A stretch of 64,000 bases of DNA from Streptomyces sp. ISL-96 (lineage in GTDB: Bacteria; Actinomycetota; Actinomycetes; Streptomycetales; Streptomycetaceae), in contig NZ_JAGGPA010000059.1 in NCBI RefSeq assembly GCF_018614035.1, forward strand, positions 1-64,000. Direction: 5' to 3'. Position 1 is the stretch's first letter, and the number at the start of each line of letters is the position of its first letter. Shown here piece after piece: positions 1 to 11,561 of the stretch. The notes under the pieces are model-generated. The model was not told where the DNA came from, searched no databases, and was given only the letters and a program-made list of their open reading frames with translations. Made by a program: the position numbers and the translations under genes.

Positions 1-143
1 GCCTAAATCACCAGCATTGGGTCTAGGGCCTGTCCGGCGGACCTTCCAGCCGACGCGGCACGTTGTCGAATCAGCGAAGTGCGCCCACGGAAGGCCCAGT
101 GTCCCGCCCCTGTGCCGGGCCGCACCGAGTTTGGGTCGGACAG

Positions 144-668
144 TCACGCGAGCGACGGCCACCGATCGGCAGCCCACTCCAGCCATCCCGACCACCCAGG
201 AGGCGGACCTCCAACCCCATGTCCGTCGAGTTCCGTGGCGTCGGGCTCCTCGAACAGCGTCCTCCAGCGCAAGAGGTCCGCCTCGCTCATCGCGAAGGTC
301 TGATCCGGGGTGGTCGACTGTCGATGGACGATCCGAGCACGTTGGGTCTCGTGGTCCACCGGCACGTATACAAGTTGGCAGGACGCGCCCACGGACTCCA
401 CCAACCAGCGGATAGCGGACCTCTCATCACGAGACCAGCATCCGAAATCCAGGACCACGTTGGTTCCCAGCCTTAGTGCCTCCAGAGCAAGCGAGAGCAG
501 CCGTCCTTCCAGGACATCGCGCTTCCCATCCGCCTCCGGCTCGCCGAACAGCGGATTCATCCACTCATCCGGCGTCAGGCGCAGCGCGCTGTGCTCCTTG
601 GCCAGCTGCCGAGCCCTCGTAGTCTTTCCGGCCCCTGGCAGGCCGACCGTCAGGAACAACGTCGTCAC
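144..668 (-). CDS. P-loop ATP-dependent kinase, zeta-toxin/CPT-like
   Basis: This 174-aa protein opens with a Walker A loop (GLPGAGKT, residues 9-16) directly after the first beta strand. Later it has a hydrophobic strand ending in LDFG and Arg-rich lid residues. That layout is typical of small cytoplasmic P-loop kinases related to chloramphenicol phosphotransferase and zeta toxin, which phosphorylate small molecules or nucleotides. The substrate cannot be told from sequence. It starts with GTG at 668 and stands alone, with no antitoxin-like partner next to it, so a housekeeping or resistance kinase is as likely as a toxin. Confidence 0.8.
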   Translation of the reverse strand: MTTLFLTVGLPGAGKTTRARQLAKEHSALRLTPDEWMNPLFGEPEADGKRDVLEGRLLSLALEALRLGTNVVLDFGCWSRDERSAIRWLVESVGASCQLVYVPVDHETQRARIVHRQSTTPDQTFAMSEADLLRWRTLFEEPDATELDGHGVGGPPPGWSGWLEWAADRWPSLA

Positions 669-966
669 AACCAGATCGTGTCAGGAAGACCAAGTGGAGG
701 ACGACTGCTTTTTCTGCCGAGATCGCCGGGCCGCGACGCGGCCCGGCAGCGCGATGACGCCAGTGGCGGTGACGCAGGCCTCCCAGGTTCTATTTCCGTG
801 CGCGGATAGGGGAGTCTCGTCATCGGACGGCCCCACCCGATGTCGGCTGCGCCACTAGGTGTACGTGGAATCTCATGCCGGGCTCCTGGCATGCAACGAA
901 CCCAGTACGTGACGCATGTCCGGTCCTCCCCGATGCGCCGAGAGCCGGGCAAATGGGACACTGGGG

Positions 967-986
967 TTCGTCTTCTGCTGGGTTCG
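967..986. repeat. Direct repeat copy 1 (20 bp)
   Basis: TTCGTCTTCTGCTGGGTTCG occurs here and again at 1145-1164. Both copies are preceded by a related GGGCAARTGGGRCA word (949-962 and 1117-1130). They lie in the gene-free stretch; function unknown. Confidence 0.7.
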
Positions 987-1144
987 TCCCGTTCGTTCGA
1001 GCGTGGGAGTGCTCAGCCGCCCTCTGGTTCGGCTAGTGGCACCTCGGCGGTCCGTGTCGCGTCGCAGGAGTGAACCGAAACCGCCGCGTGGCGCAACTTG
1101 CTGCCGCCTCAATATGGGCAAGTGGGGCAAAAAGGGCGCCCGTG

Positions 1145-1164
1145 TTCGTCTTCTGCTGGGTTCG
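1145..1164. repeat. Direct repeat copy 2 (20 bp)
   Basis: Second exact copy of the 20-base word at 967-986, in the same orientation. The spacing between upstream word and core differs (about 4 bases against 14), so this is not a simple tandem duplication. Confidence 0.7.
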
Positions 1165-1618
1165 TATCGAACCGCTCCCGCCGAGTGTGTCGAGCCGGCC
1201 TGCTAGCCCGATCGCTCGTCCGGCCGCTCGTCCGGCCGGGCCGTCGGCAGGACCACCGACCCCTGGGTGCCCCTCCACCCACCCACACCAGCCACCTGCT
1301 TGAGGCACAACCGACCACCGGACGGGGCGGACGCCACACCCACCCGAGTCCCCCCATTCAACTGATGCGTCCCGCCTGCGGACCGGCCGGTCCGCAGGTC
1401 GACCCGGTCGGCCGGCCGTACACCGCTCGTGGGTGCTCGTGTGCGTGGCAATGGGGGTGTCGCACCAGCGGCCGTCGCCGCAGTCGCCGAGACTGGGGCC
1501 GCGCCGCCCCCTAAACAGACCGCGCCCCACCCACTCGGCCGTCGGCCACCGAACCGACCGGTGCCACTCACTGAGCCCCCGTGCAGGGCGTTTTTCTTTG
1601 GGCCGCCCCCGCGTTGCG

Positions 1619-2896
1619 CTACAGCGTCGGTGACGTCGGGGTGATCGTCTCTTCGGCAGGGGGTGGGGCGGATGCCCGCGTCGTGGCCGTACCGCCGGCT
1701 CCCTCTCCCCGGGTCAGGTCCCCGCCCCAGCCCTGCCCCCGCCTTCGCCCCCTCCGCATGCGCGACACCAGTGGTTCCGTCCACCGTGCCGCCAGCGGGC
1801 CCAGGATGACCAGGATCAGGACGTACGCCGTGGCGATCGGGCCGATCCGGGGCTCCGTCGCCACCGCCAGGCCCGCGATCACGATCGAGAACTCGCCCCG
1901 CGCCACCAGCGCCCCACCCGCCCGCAGCCGCCCGCGCGAACCGATGCCGGCCCGCCTGGCGGCGTACCAGCCCGTGGCGATCTTCGTCACCGCCGTCACG
2001 ATCGCCAGCAGCAGCGCGGGCAACAGCACCGGCGGGATGTCCGCCGGGTCGGTCGACAAGCCGAAGAAAACAAAGAAAACAGCTGCGAAAAGGTCCCGGA
2101 GGGGAGTGAGAAGTCGCCGCGCGCCCTCCGCCACGTCCCCCGACAGCGCGATGCCGACCAGGAATGCGCCCACCGCCGCCGAGACCTGAAGCTGTTGCGC
2201 TACACCTGCCACCAGCACCGTCAGCCCCAGCACGACCAGCAGCAGCATCTCCGGGTTGTCCGACGAGACCGCCCGGCTGATCAGGCGCCCGTGCCGCAGC
2301 GCGACGTACAGGACGAGCCCGACCGTACCGAGTGCGATCACGAGCGCCACGCTGCCGCCCGCCAGCCCGACGCCCGCGAGCAGCACGGTCAGCAGCGGCA
2401 GGTAGACCGCCATCGACAGGTCTTCCATCACCAGGATGCCGAGCACGACCGGCGTCTCGCGGTTACCGAGGCGGCCCAGATCGGTGAGGACCTTGGCGAT
2501 GACCCCTGACGAGGAGATCCAGGTGACACCCGCCAGCGCCACGGCCGCCACCGGTCCCCAGCCGAGGACGATCGCCGCGACAGCCCCCGGCGTCGCGTTG
2601 AGGACGAAGTCGACCGCCCCCGACGGGTACTGAGTCTTGAGGCTGGTTACCAGCTCCGAGGCGCTGTACTCCAACCCCAGCAGGAGCAGCAGCAGGATGA
2701 CGCCGATCTCGGCGCCGACGGCCACGAAGTCCTCGCTCGCATTGAGCGGCAGCAGACCACCGTGTCCGAAGGCCAGCCCTGCCAGCAAGTAGAGGGGTAT
2801 GGGGGAGAGGCCGACGCGGCCCGCCAGCCTGCCTATCAAGCCGAGCGCCAGGATGAGCGAGCCGAGTTCTATCAGCAGCGCGGTGGTGTTGTGCAC
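1619..2896 (-). CDS. CPA2-type cation:proton antiporter (KefB/KhtU-like)
   Basis: A 425-aa polytopic membrane protein, hydrophobic from residue 5 to about 390 with roughly 12 helices, followed by a short basic tail. The early helices (EIGVILLLLLLGLEYS) and the central helix containing GAFLVGIALSG match the CPA2 Na+/H+ and K+/H+ exchanger family. It starts with GTG at 2896, only 3 bases after the stop of the regulatory-subunit gene upstream, so the two are cotranscribed. The family extrudes K+ or Na+ in exchange for protons across the plasma membrane. Cation preference is inferred from the KhtT-like partner, not from residues. Confidence 0.88.
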   Translation of the reverse strand: MHNTTALLIELGSLILALGLIGRLAGRVGLSPIPLYLLAGLAFGHGGLLPLNASEDFVAVGAEIGVILLLLLLGLEYSASELVTSLKTQYPSGAVDFVLNATPGAVAAIVLGWGPVAAVALAGVTWISSSGVIAKVLTDLGRLGNRETPVVLGILVMEDLSMAVYLPLLTVLLAGVGLAGGSVALVIALGTVGLVLYVALRHGRLISRAVSSDNPEMLLLVVLGLTVLVAGVAQQLQVSAAVGAFLVGIALSGDVAEGARRLLTPLRDLFAAVFFVFFGLSTDPADIPPVLLPALLLAIVTAVTKIATGWYAARRAGIGSRGRLRAGGALVARGEFSIVIAGLAVATEPRIGPIATAYVLILVILGPLAARWTEPLVSRMRRGRRRGQGWGGDLTRGEGAGGTATTRASAPPPAEETITPTSPTL

Positions 2897-2899
2897 GGG

Positions 2900-3370
2900 T
2901 CAGCCCCCCGACATGATCTCGACGAGCGCGTCGACACCTTCGCGGGTGCCGACGACCACCAGCGTGTCCCCGACGGACAGGCGGAAATCCGGCCCGGGTG
3001 ACGGGGTCGCCGCCGTTCGCTGGAGTACGGCGACGATCGACGCGCCGGTACGGGTGCGCGCCCGGGTGTCACCGAGCGGCCGTCCGGCGTACGGCGACTT
3101 GCTGCTCACCTGGATGTGCTCCGTGACGAGATCGATCCCATCGGTGCGTACGGCGTCGATGGGCGCCGCGTCGATCAGGTGGGCCAGGGCCGTGGCCTCG
3201 TCGGGTGAAAGGGGTACGGAGAGCAGACACGCGTCGGGGTCGTCACGGTCGTAGAAGCCGATGAAGCGCCGACCGTCTTTGTGCACGACAACTGAGATGT
3301 GCTGGCCGCTCCCGGTGGTGAAGTCGTACTGCGTACCGACTCCCGGCAACGTCGTGCGGCGCGTGCCCAT
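2900..3370 (-). CDS. Antiporter regulatory subunit with TrkA-C domain (KhtT-like)
   Basis: A 156-aa cytoplasmic protein. The C-terminal half (GASIVAVL to ALVEIMSGG) has the TrkA-C/RCK-C pattern, including GDTLVVVGTREGVDAL, which binds nucleotide or small ligands and gates antiporters of the KhtU type. ATG at 3370 was chosen because GGGAGG lies 6 bases upstream; the open frame extends 72 bases further without another good site. It is the promoter-proximal gene of a two-gene operon with the antiporter. Confidence 0.85.
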   Translation of the reverse strand: MGTRRTTLPGVGTQYDFTTGSGQHISVVVHKDGRRFIGFYDRDDPDACLLSVPLSPDEATALAHLIDAAPIDAVRTDGIDLVTEHIQVSSKSPYAGRPLGDTRARTRTGASIVAVLQRTAATPSPGPDFRLSVGDTLVVVGTREGVDALVEIMSGG

Positions 3371-3537
3371 GCTCTGCCTCCCGGTCTGCTGCCAGGCCGC
3401 GGCACCTGCGTGCTTCCGGGCACGGCAGCCGAGAACGCACACAGGGCGACCGGCTACTTTGCCTTGCCATTACCCTACTCCGCACGGGCGCGGGGCTCCT
3501 GTTGGGCGTAACGGCCGGGCGGGCACATGCGCAGCTG

Positions 3538-3582
3538 AGGCGCATGCCCTGCGCAGCACAGGCGCATACAGCTCAGGCGCAT
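3538..3582. repeat. Three copies of AGGCGCAT upstream of the antiporter operon
   Basis: AGGCGCAT occurs at 3538-3545, 3560-3567 and 3575-3582, followed by GC, AC and GC. They sit between the TerB terminator and the KhtT-like gene, in its probable promoter region. They could be binding sites, but spacing is irregular (22 and 15 bases). Confidence 0.35.
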
Positions 3583-3592
3583 GCATGACGAA

Positions 3593-3626
3593 GGCGGCGG
3601 CGTCCCCCGCTGGGGACGCCGCCGCC
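3593..3626 (-). terminator. Hairpin terminator after TerB gene
   Basis: A perfect 15-bp inverted repeat (3593-3607 and 3612-3626) with a 4-base loop, just past the TerB stop on the minus strand. It lacks a long T tract, as is common in Streptomyces. Confidence 0.75.
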
Positions 3627-3636
3627 TCGTGTGCCG

Positions 3637-4092
3637 CTACAGGTCGAACTCGTGCGGCGGGAGGTCGAGCGTGAAGCACGCCTCCCGTACGACGGCCTGC
3701 TCGGTCTTGTCGAAGTCGCCGTCGGCGCCGCCGATGACGATGCCGATCTGAATGACGGCGCGCGCCTCCGCCGGCTTCTTCTTGGCCTTGGCGACCTCCT
3801 GGAGCACGCTGACCTTGCCGAAGGCGAAGTCGGTCGTGAGCTTGTTCAGGTAGTCGTCGAAACGACGCTGGAGGTCGTCGGCGGCGAAGTTCTTCAGCAC
3901 CTCATTGGTGGCGATGAGTTGGGCCACCCGCTGGCGCTCGGCCGGCTCGATGGTGCCGTCGGCGGCGGCGACCAGGGCGCACATGGCCATGCTCGCGTCA
4001 CGGAAGGAGCCGCTCTTGAGGTCGTTCTTCTTCGCCTCCAGCTGGGTTTGCATCGTCTGGGCGGATTCCTTGATGCGGTCCCACAGGGCCAT
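3637..4092 (-). CDS. TerB family tellurium-resistance-like protein
   Basis: A 151-aa soluble protein matching TerB: an N-terminal helix, two helical repeats with acidic metal-coordinating segments (VAAADGTIEP and IGGADGDFDKTE), and a C-terminal DLPPHEFDL. TerB proteins bind metal and act with TerD-family stress proteins at the membrane. ATG at 4092 gives the standard length; an upstream ATG in the same frame (4266) would add 58 residues overlapping the neighbouring small gene and is unlikely. No terC/D/E genes are nearby. Confidence 0.88.
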   Translation of the reverse strand: MALWDRIKESAQTMQTQLEAKKNDLKSGSFRDASMAMCALVAAADGTIEPAERQRVAQLIATNEVLKNFAADDLQRRFDDYLNKLTTDFAFGKVSVLQEVAKAKKKPAEARAVIQIGIVIGGADGDFDKTEQAVVREACFTLDLPPHEFDL

Positions 4093-4177
4093 GAGAACTT
4101 CAACTCCGTTTGTGTGTCGGTCGAGCTCGCGTGGGCTCGTTTGCCCGCACGTGACTTCTACAACCCAACAGAAGCTA

Positions 4178-4354
4178 TCAGCGGCGTCGAGCGACCGTCG
4201 GGTCCGCATCGCTGCCGCCGGTGTTGTCACCGGTGGTGTTGTCACTGGTCGGGGTGTCTGCTTCACCGGCCGCGTCGGAGTGCTGCGGCTCGGACGAGCG
4301 GGCGACTTCGGCGCGCACCATGGCGTTCAGGGCGGCGTACGGGTCGATGTGCAT
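4178..4354 (-). CDS. Small conserved-looking protein, 58 aa
   Basis: A short frame starting at ATG 4354 (MHIDPYAALNAMVRAEVARS) and ending in an acidic, Thr/Asn-rich tail. AAGGACG lies 10 bases upstream of the ATG and codon third positions are strongly G/C. The start resembles a widespread family of tiny Streptomyces proteins that I remember only as hypothetical. It is encoded 86 bases upstream of TerB on the same strand, so it may be cotranscribed. Function unknown. Confidence 0.6.
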   Translation of the reverse strand: MHIDPYAALNAMVRAEVARSSEPQHSDAAGEADTPTSDNTTGDNTGGSDADPTVARRR

Positions 4355-4455
4355 GGTGAATGAACGTCCTTACGGTCGAGGGGGGATCAGCGCAGGCGCC
4401 GAAGCGGCGCCGACGGCGACGGCGGCGGCACGGTCGGTGCCACCGTCCGGCCCCC

Positions 4456-4851
4456 TCAGCAGCGCAGAACCACCCACCGCCGCACCGCGCACGTCGCCGG
4501 CACATCGACCGGTACGTCCCTCCGCCCGACCGGGCGGACGGACCGCCTCCCCGTCCTCGTACGCCGGTACGACGCCTCCGCCCCCACCGCCCGGCCCCTG
4601 CTGCCACTCCTCACGCGCGCCCGCCGGGCACCCCGGGCGCTCTCCGCGGACCCGCGCACTTCACTGTCGACGGCGTCCGACGGCTGGCATTCACCGCCGC
4701 CGAGAGCTGATTCGGCGACCAACGCCACCGGCGGCCGGGCCGGTACGGACCCGCCCTCACCCAGCACCACGCCCAGCACCACGGCGAGTATCAGCAGCGC
4801 CGTCGGCGCGCCGCTGCGCATCGAGCGCTGGACGTGGCACATGGCATGCAT
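4456..4851 (-). CDS. Hypothetical protein with one membrane segment
   Basis: A 131-aa frame with a clear hydrophobic segment near the N terminus (APTALLILAVVLGVVLG), followed by an Arg/Gly-rich region with three Cys. G/C-ending codons dominate, which argues for coding, but no family was recognised. The start is uncertain among ATGs at 4851, 4842 and 4821; GAGAGG lies just before 4851. It could be a small secreted or single-pass membrane protein, or a spurious GC-rich frame. Confidence 0.4.
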   Translation of the reverse strand: MHAMCHVQRSMRSGAPTALLILAVVLGVVLGEGGSVPARPPVALVAESALGGGECQPSDAVDSEVRGSAESARGARRARVRSGSRGRAVGAEASYRRTRTGRRSVRPVGRRDVPVDVPATCAVRRWVVLRC

Positions 4852-4984
4852 GTGCCTCTCGTCCCACGGGCGGGCCGGTTCATAGCCGTACGACGCCCAA
4901 GTCCCCTCCACCGGGCTAGCGGCGTAAGACTTTCGTCACGGAAATGCCGAGGTCGGAGCGGCCTTTCGGGCGTTGAATGGACCC

Positions 4985-5545
4985 ATGAGGCACATACTCC
5001 GCAAGCCCGTGGTCATTGGAATACTGCTCGTTGGAATGCTGGTGGCGGGCGTGGGCCTGTACTGGTTCCAGCCGTGGAAGCTGTGGGTGGACGACACGGT
5101 GCAGGACGAACTCCCCGCCGCGGCCCCCGCCACCCAGCCGCCCGCCACGCCGGACGCCGCCCCATCCGCCCCGTCCAGCCCGCCCGCCCTGCGGACCCTC
5201 GCCTCCGGGACCCTGATCAGCCACGAGCACCGCACCAGCGGCACGGTGAAGGTCATCCGGCTCCCCGACGGCTCCCGCACCCTCCGCCTGGAGAACCTCG
5301 ACACCAGCAACGGCCCAGACCTGCGCGTCTGGCTCACCGATGCGCCGGTGAAGGAAGGCAAGGACGGCTGGCACGTCTTCGACGACGGCAAGTACGTCAG
5401 CCTGGGCAAGCTCAAGGGCAACAAGGGCGACCAGAACTACGCGCTGCCCGCCGACCTCGACCTGAAGGGCCTCACGAGCGTCAGCATCTGGTGCGACCGC
5501 TTCGACGTCTCCTTCGGGGCCGCCAAGCTCGCCGCCCCCGCGTAG
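4985..5545 (+). CDS. Membrane-anchored DM13 domain protein
   Basis: A 186-aa protein with an N-terminal membrane segment (VVIGILLVGMLVAGVGLYWF), a Pro/Ala-rich linker and a DM13 domain from about residue 75. The domain is marked by SGTVKV, LRLENLDTSNGPDLRVWLT and LDLKGLTSVSIWCDRFDVSF. DM13 is a cytochrome b561/DOMON-associated domain; the conserved Cys in IWCDRF is proposed to take part in redox chemistry at the outer face of the membrane. ATG 4985 was chosen over ATG 4973 because the basic residues then sit next to the membrane segment; neither start has a strong ribosome binding site. Confidence 0.85.
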   Translation: MRHILRKPVVIGILLVGMLVAGVGLYWFQPWKLWVDDTVQDELPAAAPATQPPATPDAAPSAPSSPPALRTLASGTLISHEHRTSGTVKVIRLPDGSRTLRLENLDTSNGPDLRVWLTDAPVKEGKDGWHVFDDGKYVSLGKLKGNKGDQNYALPADLDLKGLTSVSIWCDRFDVSFGAAKLAAPA

Positions 5546-5555
5546 CGACTAAGAG

Positions 5556-6035
5556 TCAACTCGGCAGCCCCATCATGAACGCCACAACGCTGCCGCCACC
5601 CGCACCACTCCCATCACCGGCACCACTGCCACCACCCGCACCACTCCCACCACCACCCGTAATAACCAGCCGATCAGTAATAAGCCGCGTAAGCCAAAGC
5701 CCCCGCCCGCAGTGGCTGCCGCCCAGCCCCGGTGCCAGGTCCGGGATCACAGACGGTGCGAAGCCGGGCCCCGAGTCGCTGATCGTGCATTCGAGCACCC
5801 CGGGGGAACGGTGCAGCAGCAGCCTGCCGCCCCCGCCGCCGTGCTCGACGGCGTTCGTCGCCACCGCGTCCGCCGCGAGGACGAAGTCGCCCCGCCGGGG
5901 CTCCGCCAGCCCGGCCCAGGCGGCGTACTGGTCGACCAGTACGCGCAGCCTGGGCATGTCCTCCCGGGTGAAGTCGAACTCCAGCAGCCGCTCCTGCGGC
6001 CCGCCGCCGTTGAGGTGCACCCCTTCGGTCACCAT
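5556..6035 (-). CDS. HATPase anti-sigma-type regulator with Gly/Ser repeat insertion
   Basis: A 159-aa GHKL ATPase of the RsbW/SpoIIAB type common in Streptomyces. The N box (ADAVATNAVEHG), G1 box (DSGPGF) and G2 box (GRGLWLTRLITDR) are present. These proteins bind ATP and usually sequester a sigma factor or anti-anti-sigma partner. Oddly, the last strand is interrupted by about 24 Gly/Ser/Ala residues from an imperfect DNA repeat (5590-5660), before the terminal VVAFMMGLPS. GTG/ATG 6035 overlaps the MEDS gene stop by 7 bases, so the pair is translationally coupled. Confidence 0.82.
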   Translation of the reverse strand: MVTEGVHLNGGGPQERLLEFDFTREDMPRLRVLVDQYAAWAGLAEPRRGDFVLAADAVATNAVEHGGGGGRLLLHRSPGVLECTISDSGPGFAPSVIPDLAPGLGGSHCGRGLWLTRLITDRLVITGGGGSGAGGGSGAGDGSGAGGGSVVAFMMGLPS

Positions 6036-6916
6036 TCCCGGACCGCCTCCGTCAGCGTGAGGCGCCGGACCTGCTCCGAGCCGAGTCTGCGCAGCAACGC
6101 CGCCTGCGCGGCGCCGCACCGGACCTCGACGCCGTCGTGCCCGGCGGCCCCGGCGATGTGGTCGATGAGGTCGAGGGCGCACCGTACGCCGAGAAAGTGC
6201 AGAGGCATCAGATCCACCAGCAGCCACCGGATCCCGGCGGTCCGCCCCAGTGCGTCGCGCAGGGCGGTCAGGAATGGGTCGCGGGTGGCGTGGTCGGCCT
6301 CGCCCGCGAGTCTGACTGACCCGTCGGAGTGCAGAATCCGCAGCTCACCGAGGGTGTCGAGAAGTGACCGGGGATGTGCGTCCGACATGGCGTCGAGTAC
6401 GTCGTCGTCGAACGCGCGCCGGTCGTAGGAGCAGATCTCGTTGTACGGCCGCCCCTCGAACAAGTGCTCGGCGTGGGATTCGCGGTACATCATCGTCTCG
6501 ACGTCGGCGTCGAGGTCCGCCACCCAGTGCATGTCGATGAACGCCCGCAGCCCCTGGTAGCCCTGCGTCACGGCGAGCGCCGTCTCCTCGCGGAGGCGCT
6601 CCCACTGCCGCTCGGGGGTGAAGCCGCGCTCGGGCCGGATCAGTGCGCGCATGCTGCTGTGGGTCAGCTGCCCCCGCCCGCGGGCCTCGGCGAGCAGCCG
6701 GCTGGTGCCGTCCATTCGCGTGCGTACGACGTCGGGGTCGAGCTGCGGCGCTGCGAAGATGATCACTTTCTCACCGCGTGCCAGTCCGGTGCGGGTGTAC
6801 GTGATGAGCGCGTCCCAGTTGGTTTCGTCGTCCTCGTAACTGAGAAACGCATGGTCACCCGCTCGCATGCCCTGTACGGGCATGAGGCCTGGATGCGCGT
6901 CCGCCCGTTCGTACAT
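6029..6916 (-). CDS. MEDS sensory domain protein with STAS-like C terminus
   Basis: A 295-aa protein. Residues about 15-180 match the MEDS (DcmR-type sensory) domain: GDHAFLSYEDD, RGEKVIIFAA, DMHWVADLDADVE and ICSYDRRAFDD. Residues about 190-295 resemble a STAS anti-anti-sigma fold (RILHSDGSVRLAGEAD, WLLVDLMPLHFLGVRCALDL). The overlapping downstream HATPase suggests a partner-switching pair in which the sensory protein titrates the anti-sigma kinase. Effector ligand and sigma factor are unknown. Confidence 0.85.
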   Translation of the reverse strand: MYERADAHPGLMPVQGMRAGDHAFLSYEDDETNWDALITYTRTGLARGEKVIIFAAPQLDPDVVRTRMDGTSRLLAEARGRGQLTHSSMRALIRPERGFTPERQWERLREETALAVTQGYQGLRAFIDMHWVADLDADVETMMYRESHAEHLFEGRPYNEICSYDRRAFDDDVLDAMSDAHPRSLLDTLGELRILHSDGSVRLAGEADHATRDPFLTALRDALGRTAGIRWLLVDLMPLHFLGVRCALDLIDHIAGAAGHDGVEVRCGAAQAALLRRLGSEQVRRLTLTEAVREW

Positions 6917-7148
6917 TGCTTCTGAGGATCCCTTCTTACTCTCCGTCCAACCATATGGATAGCGGAAGGAGCTGAGTAGCCGTCACCGAAGTCACGCGAC
7001 GGCACCCGAGAGACCGGCCGCCGACGGACAAATCGAGTGACACGAACGAGAGTTCGGCTTACGATCACCGCACGGCATCGCGTGTCGGTCACCGACCGGG
7101 TGAGGCATGGAGGTAGCCCGTGAGTTTGCCCTACGGAGGCATTCCACA

Positions 7149-7544
7149 GTGTCAGTACAGCTGAATCACACCATCGTTCACTCCCATGACAACCGGGAAT
7201 CAGCCGAGTTCTACGCCCACATCCTGGGCCTGGAGATCTCGTCTGAGTGGGGCCCGTTCATCGCCATAGAACTGAGCAACCACATCACCCTGGACTTCGT
7301 GACCCTCCCGGCGGAGTCGATCACCGTCCAGCACTACGCCTTCCTCGTCACCGAGAAGGAGTTCGACGGGATCTTCCAGCGCATCCAGGACGCCGGAATC
7401 ACGTACTACGCCGATCCGCACGGCAAGCAACCCGGCGAGATCAACCGCAATGACGGCGGTCGCGGCGTGTACTTCACGGATCCGGCCGGCCACGGCTTGG
7501 AAGCGATCACCCGCCCGTACGGCAGTGGCGGCGAAGAGAGCTGA
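7149..7544 (+). CDS. VOC (glyoxalase/bleomycin-resistance fold) protein
   Basis: A 131-aa protein with paired beta-alpha-beta-beta-beta units typical of the vicinal oxygen chelate fold. LNHTIVHSHDNRESAEFYAH near the start and VYFTDPAGHGLEAITRPYG at the end carry the metal-ligand His and Glu positions. GTG 7149 was chosen because GGAGG lies 9 bases upstream; earlier in-frame starts lack one. Family members act as dioxygenases, isomerases or resistance proteins; the substrate is not predictable. It is monocistronic and convergent with the TetR gene. Confidence 0.85.
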   Translation: MSVQLNHTIVHSHDNRESAEFYAHILGLEISSEWGPFIAIELSNHITLDFVTLPAESITVQHYAFLVTEKEFDGIFQRIQDAGITYYADPHGKQPGEINRNDGGRGVYFTDPAGHGLEAITRPYGSGGEES

Positions 7545-7549
7545 ACCAC

Positions 7550-7582
7550 AAGGGGTCAGGAAGCCGCGCTTCCTGACCCCTT
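7550..7582. terminator. Bidirectional hairpin overlapping the TetR stop
   Basis: A perfect 15-bp stem (7550-7564 and 7568-7582) with a 3-base loop lies between the convergent VOC and TetR genes. The last codons and stop of TetR are inside the stem. Confidence 0.85.
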
Positions 7583-8215
7583 CGGGCTGTAGTGGCTCAG
7601 GAACATGTCCACGCCACCCGTGATCAGGCGCTCCGTCAGCTGATCGTCGATGGCCGTGCCGTACGTGCTGAAGACGATGTGCGGGAAAACCAGCAGCGAG
7701 TACAGCTGGATGATCGCCACCTCCACATCGACGATGACGAGCCGCCCCTGCTCGGCCAGGCTGCGCAGGGCCCCCGCGACGACCGGATGGTGCCCCTCCG
7801 GCCCGTGGCCCTTCCACGCCTCGCCCAGTTCCGGGAAGCGGTGCAGTTCGGCGGCGACGAGGTTGCGCAGGGCGATGACGTCCTGGTTGGTCCTGACGGC
7901 GTTCACCCAGGTCCTCGCGGCGTCGACGAAGGCCGCACGAAGGTCCTCGGCCTCGGCGAGTCCTTCGAGGGCGGCGGCGGACGAGCTGCCGAGCGGCTCG
8001 TCGAGCGCCTCGGTGATGACCGCCGTGAACAGCGCTTCCTTGCTGCCGAAGTGGTTGTAGACCGTCACCTTCGACACGCCCGCCCCGGCGGCGATGGCGT
8101 CCATGCCGACCCCGAAGCCCTCGCGCAGGAACGCCTCACGGGCGGCCCGGACGATCGCCTGCCGCTTGAGGGCGGCGCGGGGCCCGCTGGGTGCCCGCTT
8201 GCTGTCCAAGCTCAT
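7556..8215 (-). CDS. TetR family repressor of the adjacent exporter
   Basis: A 219-aa regulator. The N-terminal helix-turn-helix (AAREAFLREGFG, AIAAGAGVSKVTVYNHFGSK, residues about 25-65) is canonical TetR; the C-terminal half is a divergent ligand-binding domain. It is transcribed divergently from the double MFS exporter gene with a 69-bp gap full of inverted repeats, the standard layout for a repressor that controls its own gene and a drug exporter. Ligand unknown. Confidence 0.9.
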   Translation of the reverse strand: MSLDSKRAPSGPRAALKRQAIVRAAREAFLREGFGVGMDAIAAGAGVSKVTVYNHFGSKEALFTAVITEALDEPLGSSSAAALEGLAEAEDLRAAFVDAARTWVNAVRTNQDVIALRNLVAAELHRFPELGEAWKGHGPEGHHPVVAGALRSLAEQGRLVIVDVEVAIIQLYSLLVFPHIVFSTYGTAIDDQLTERLITGGVDMFLSHYSPKGSGSAAS

Positions 8216-8230
8216 ACCCAGACCCTAACA

Positions 8231-8284
8231 CTCAACTGAACTGAACGGTTGAGTTCACATGAACTGATCCGTACAGTACAGTTC
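8231..8284. promoter_or_regulatory. Candidate TetR operators between tetR and MFS genes
   Basis: Three nested inverted repeats fill the divergent intergenic region: CTCAAC/GTTGAG (8231-8236, 8248-8253), AGTTCA-CA-TGAACT (8252-8265, perfect) and GAACTG/CAGTTC (8261-8266, 8279-8284). The word AACTGA recurs, so cooperative binding of repressor dimers is plausible. Confidence 0.6.
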
Positions 8285-11428
<3,144 letters not shown>

Positions 11429-11561
11429 ACATCGAACTCCCCCGGAGTTTCACCGCAATCCGTACGCACGCGCTAGCCACCATTACATCGGGCGAACGTT
11501 GTAAGAGCCCGTCCGGGGAGGCGCGTATAAAGGTTGCCGGACGAACTCGGAGGAGCGACGA

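Larger units (their letters stand above)
669..1618. other. Gene-free stretch
   Basis: I see no credible gene in these 950 bases. The overlapping open frames on both strands are Arg/Pro/Gly-rich translations of GC-rich DNA, with no signal peptide, domain or good ribosome binding site. The only structure noticed is a 20-base exact direct repeat at 967-986 and 1145-1164, and a run of CGGCCGGC-type words around 1190-1250 and 1380-1420. Confidence 0.6.
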
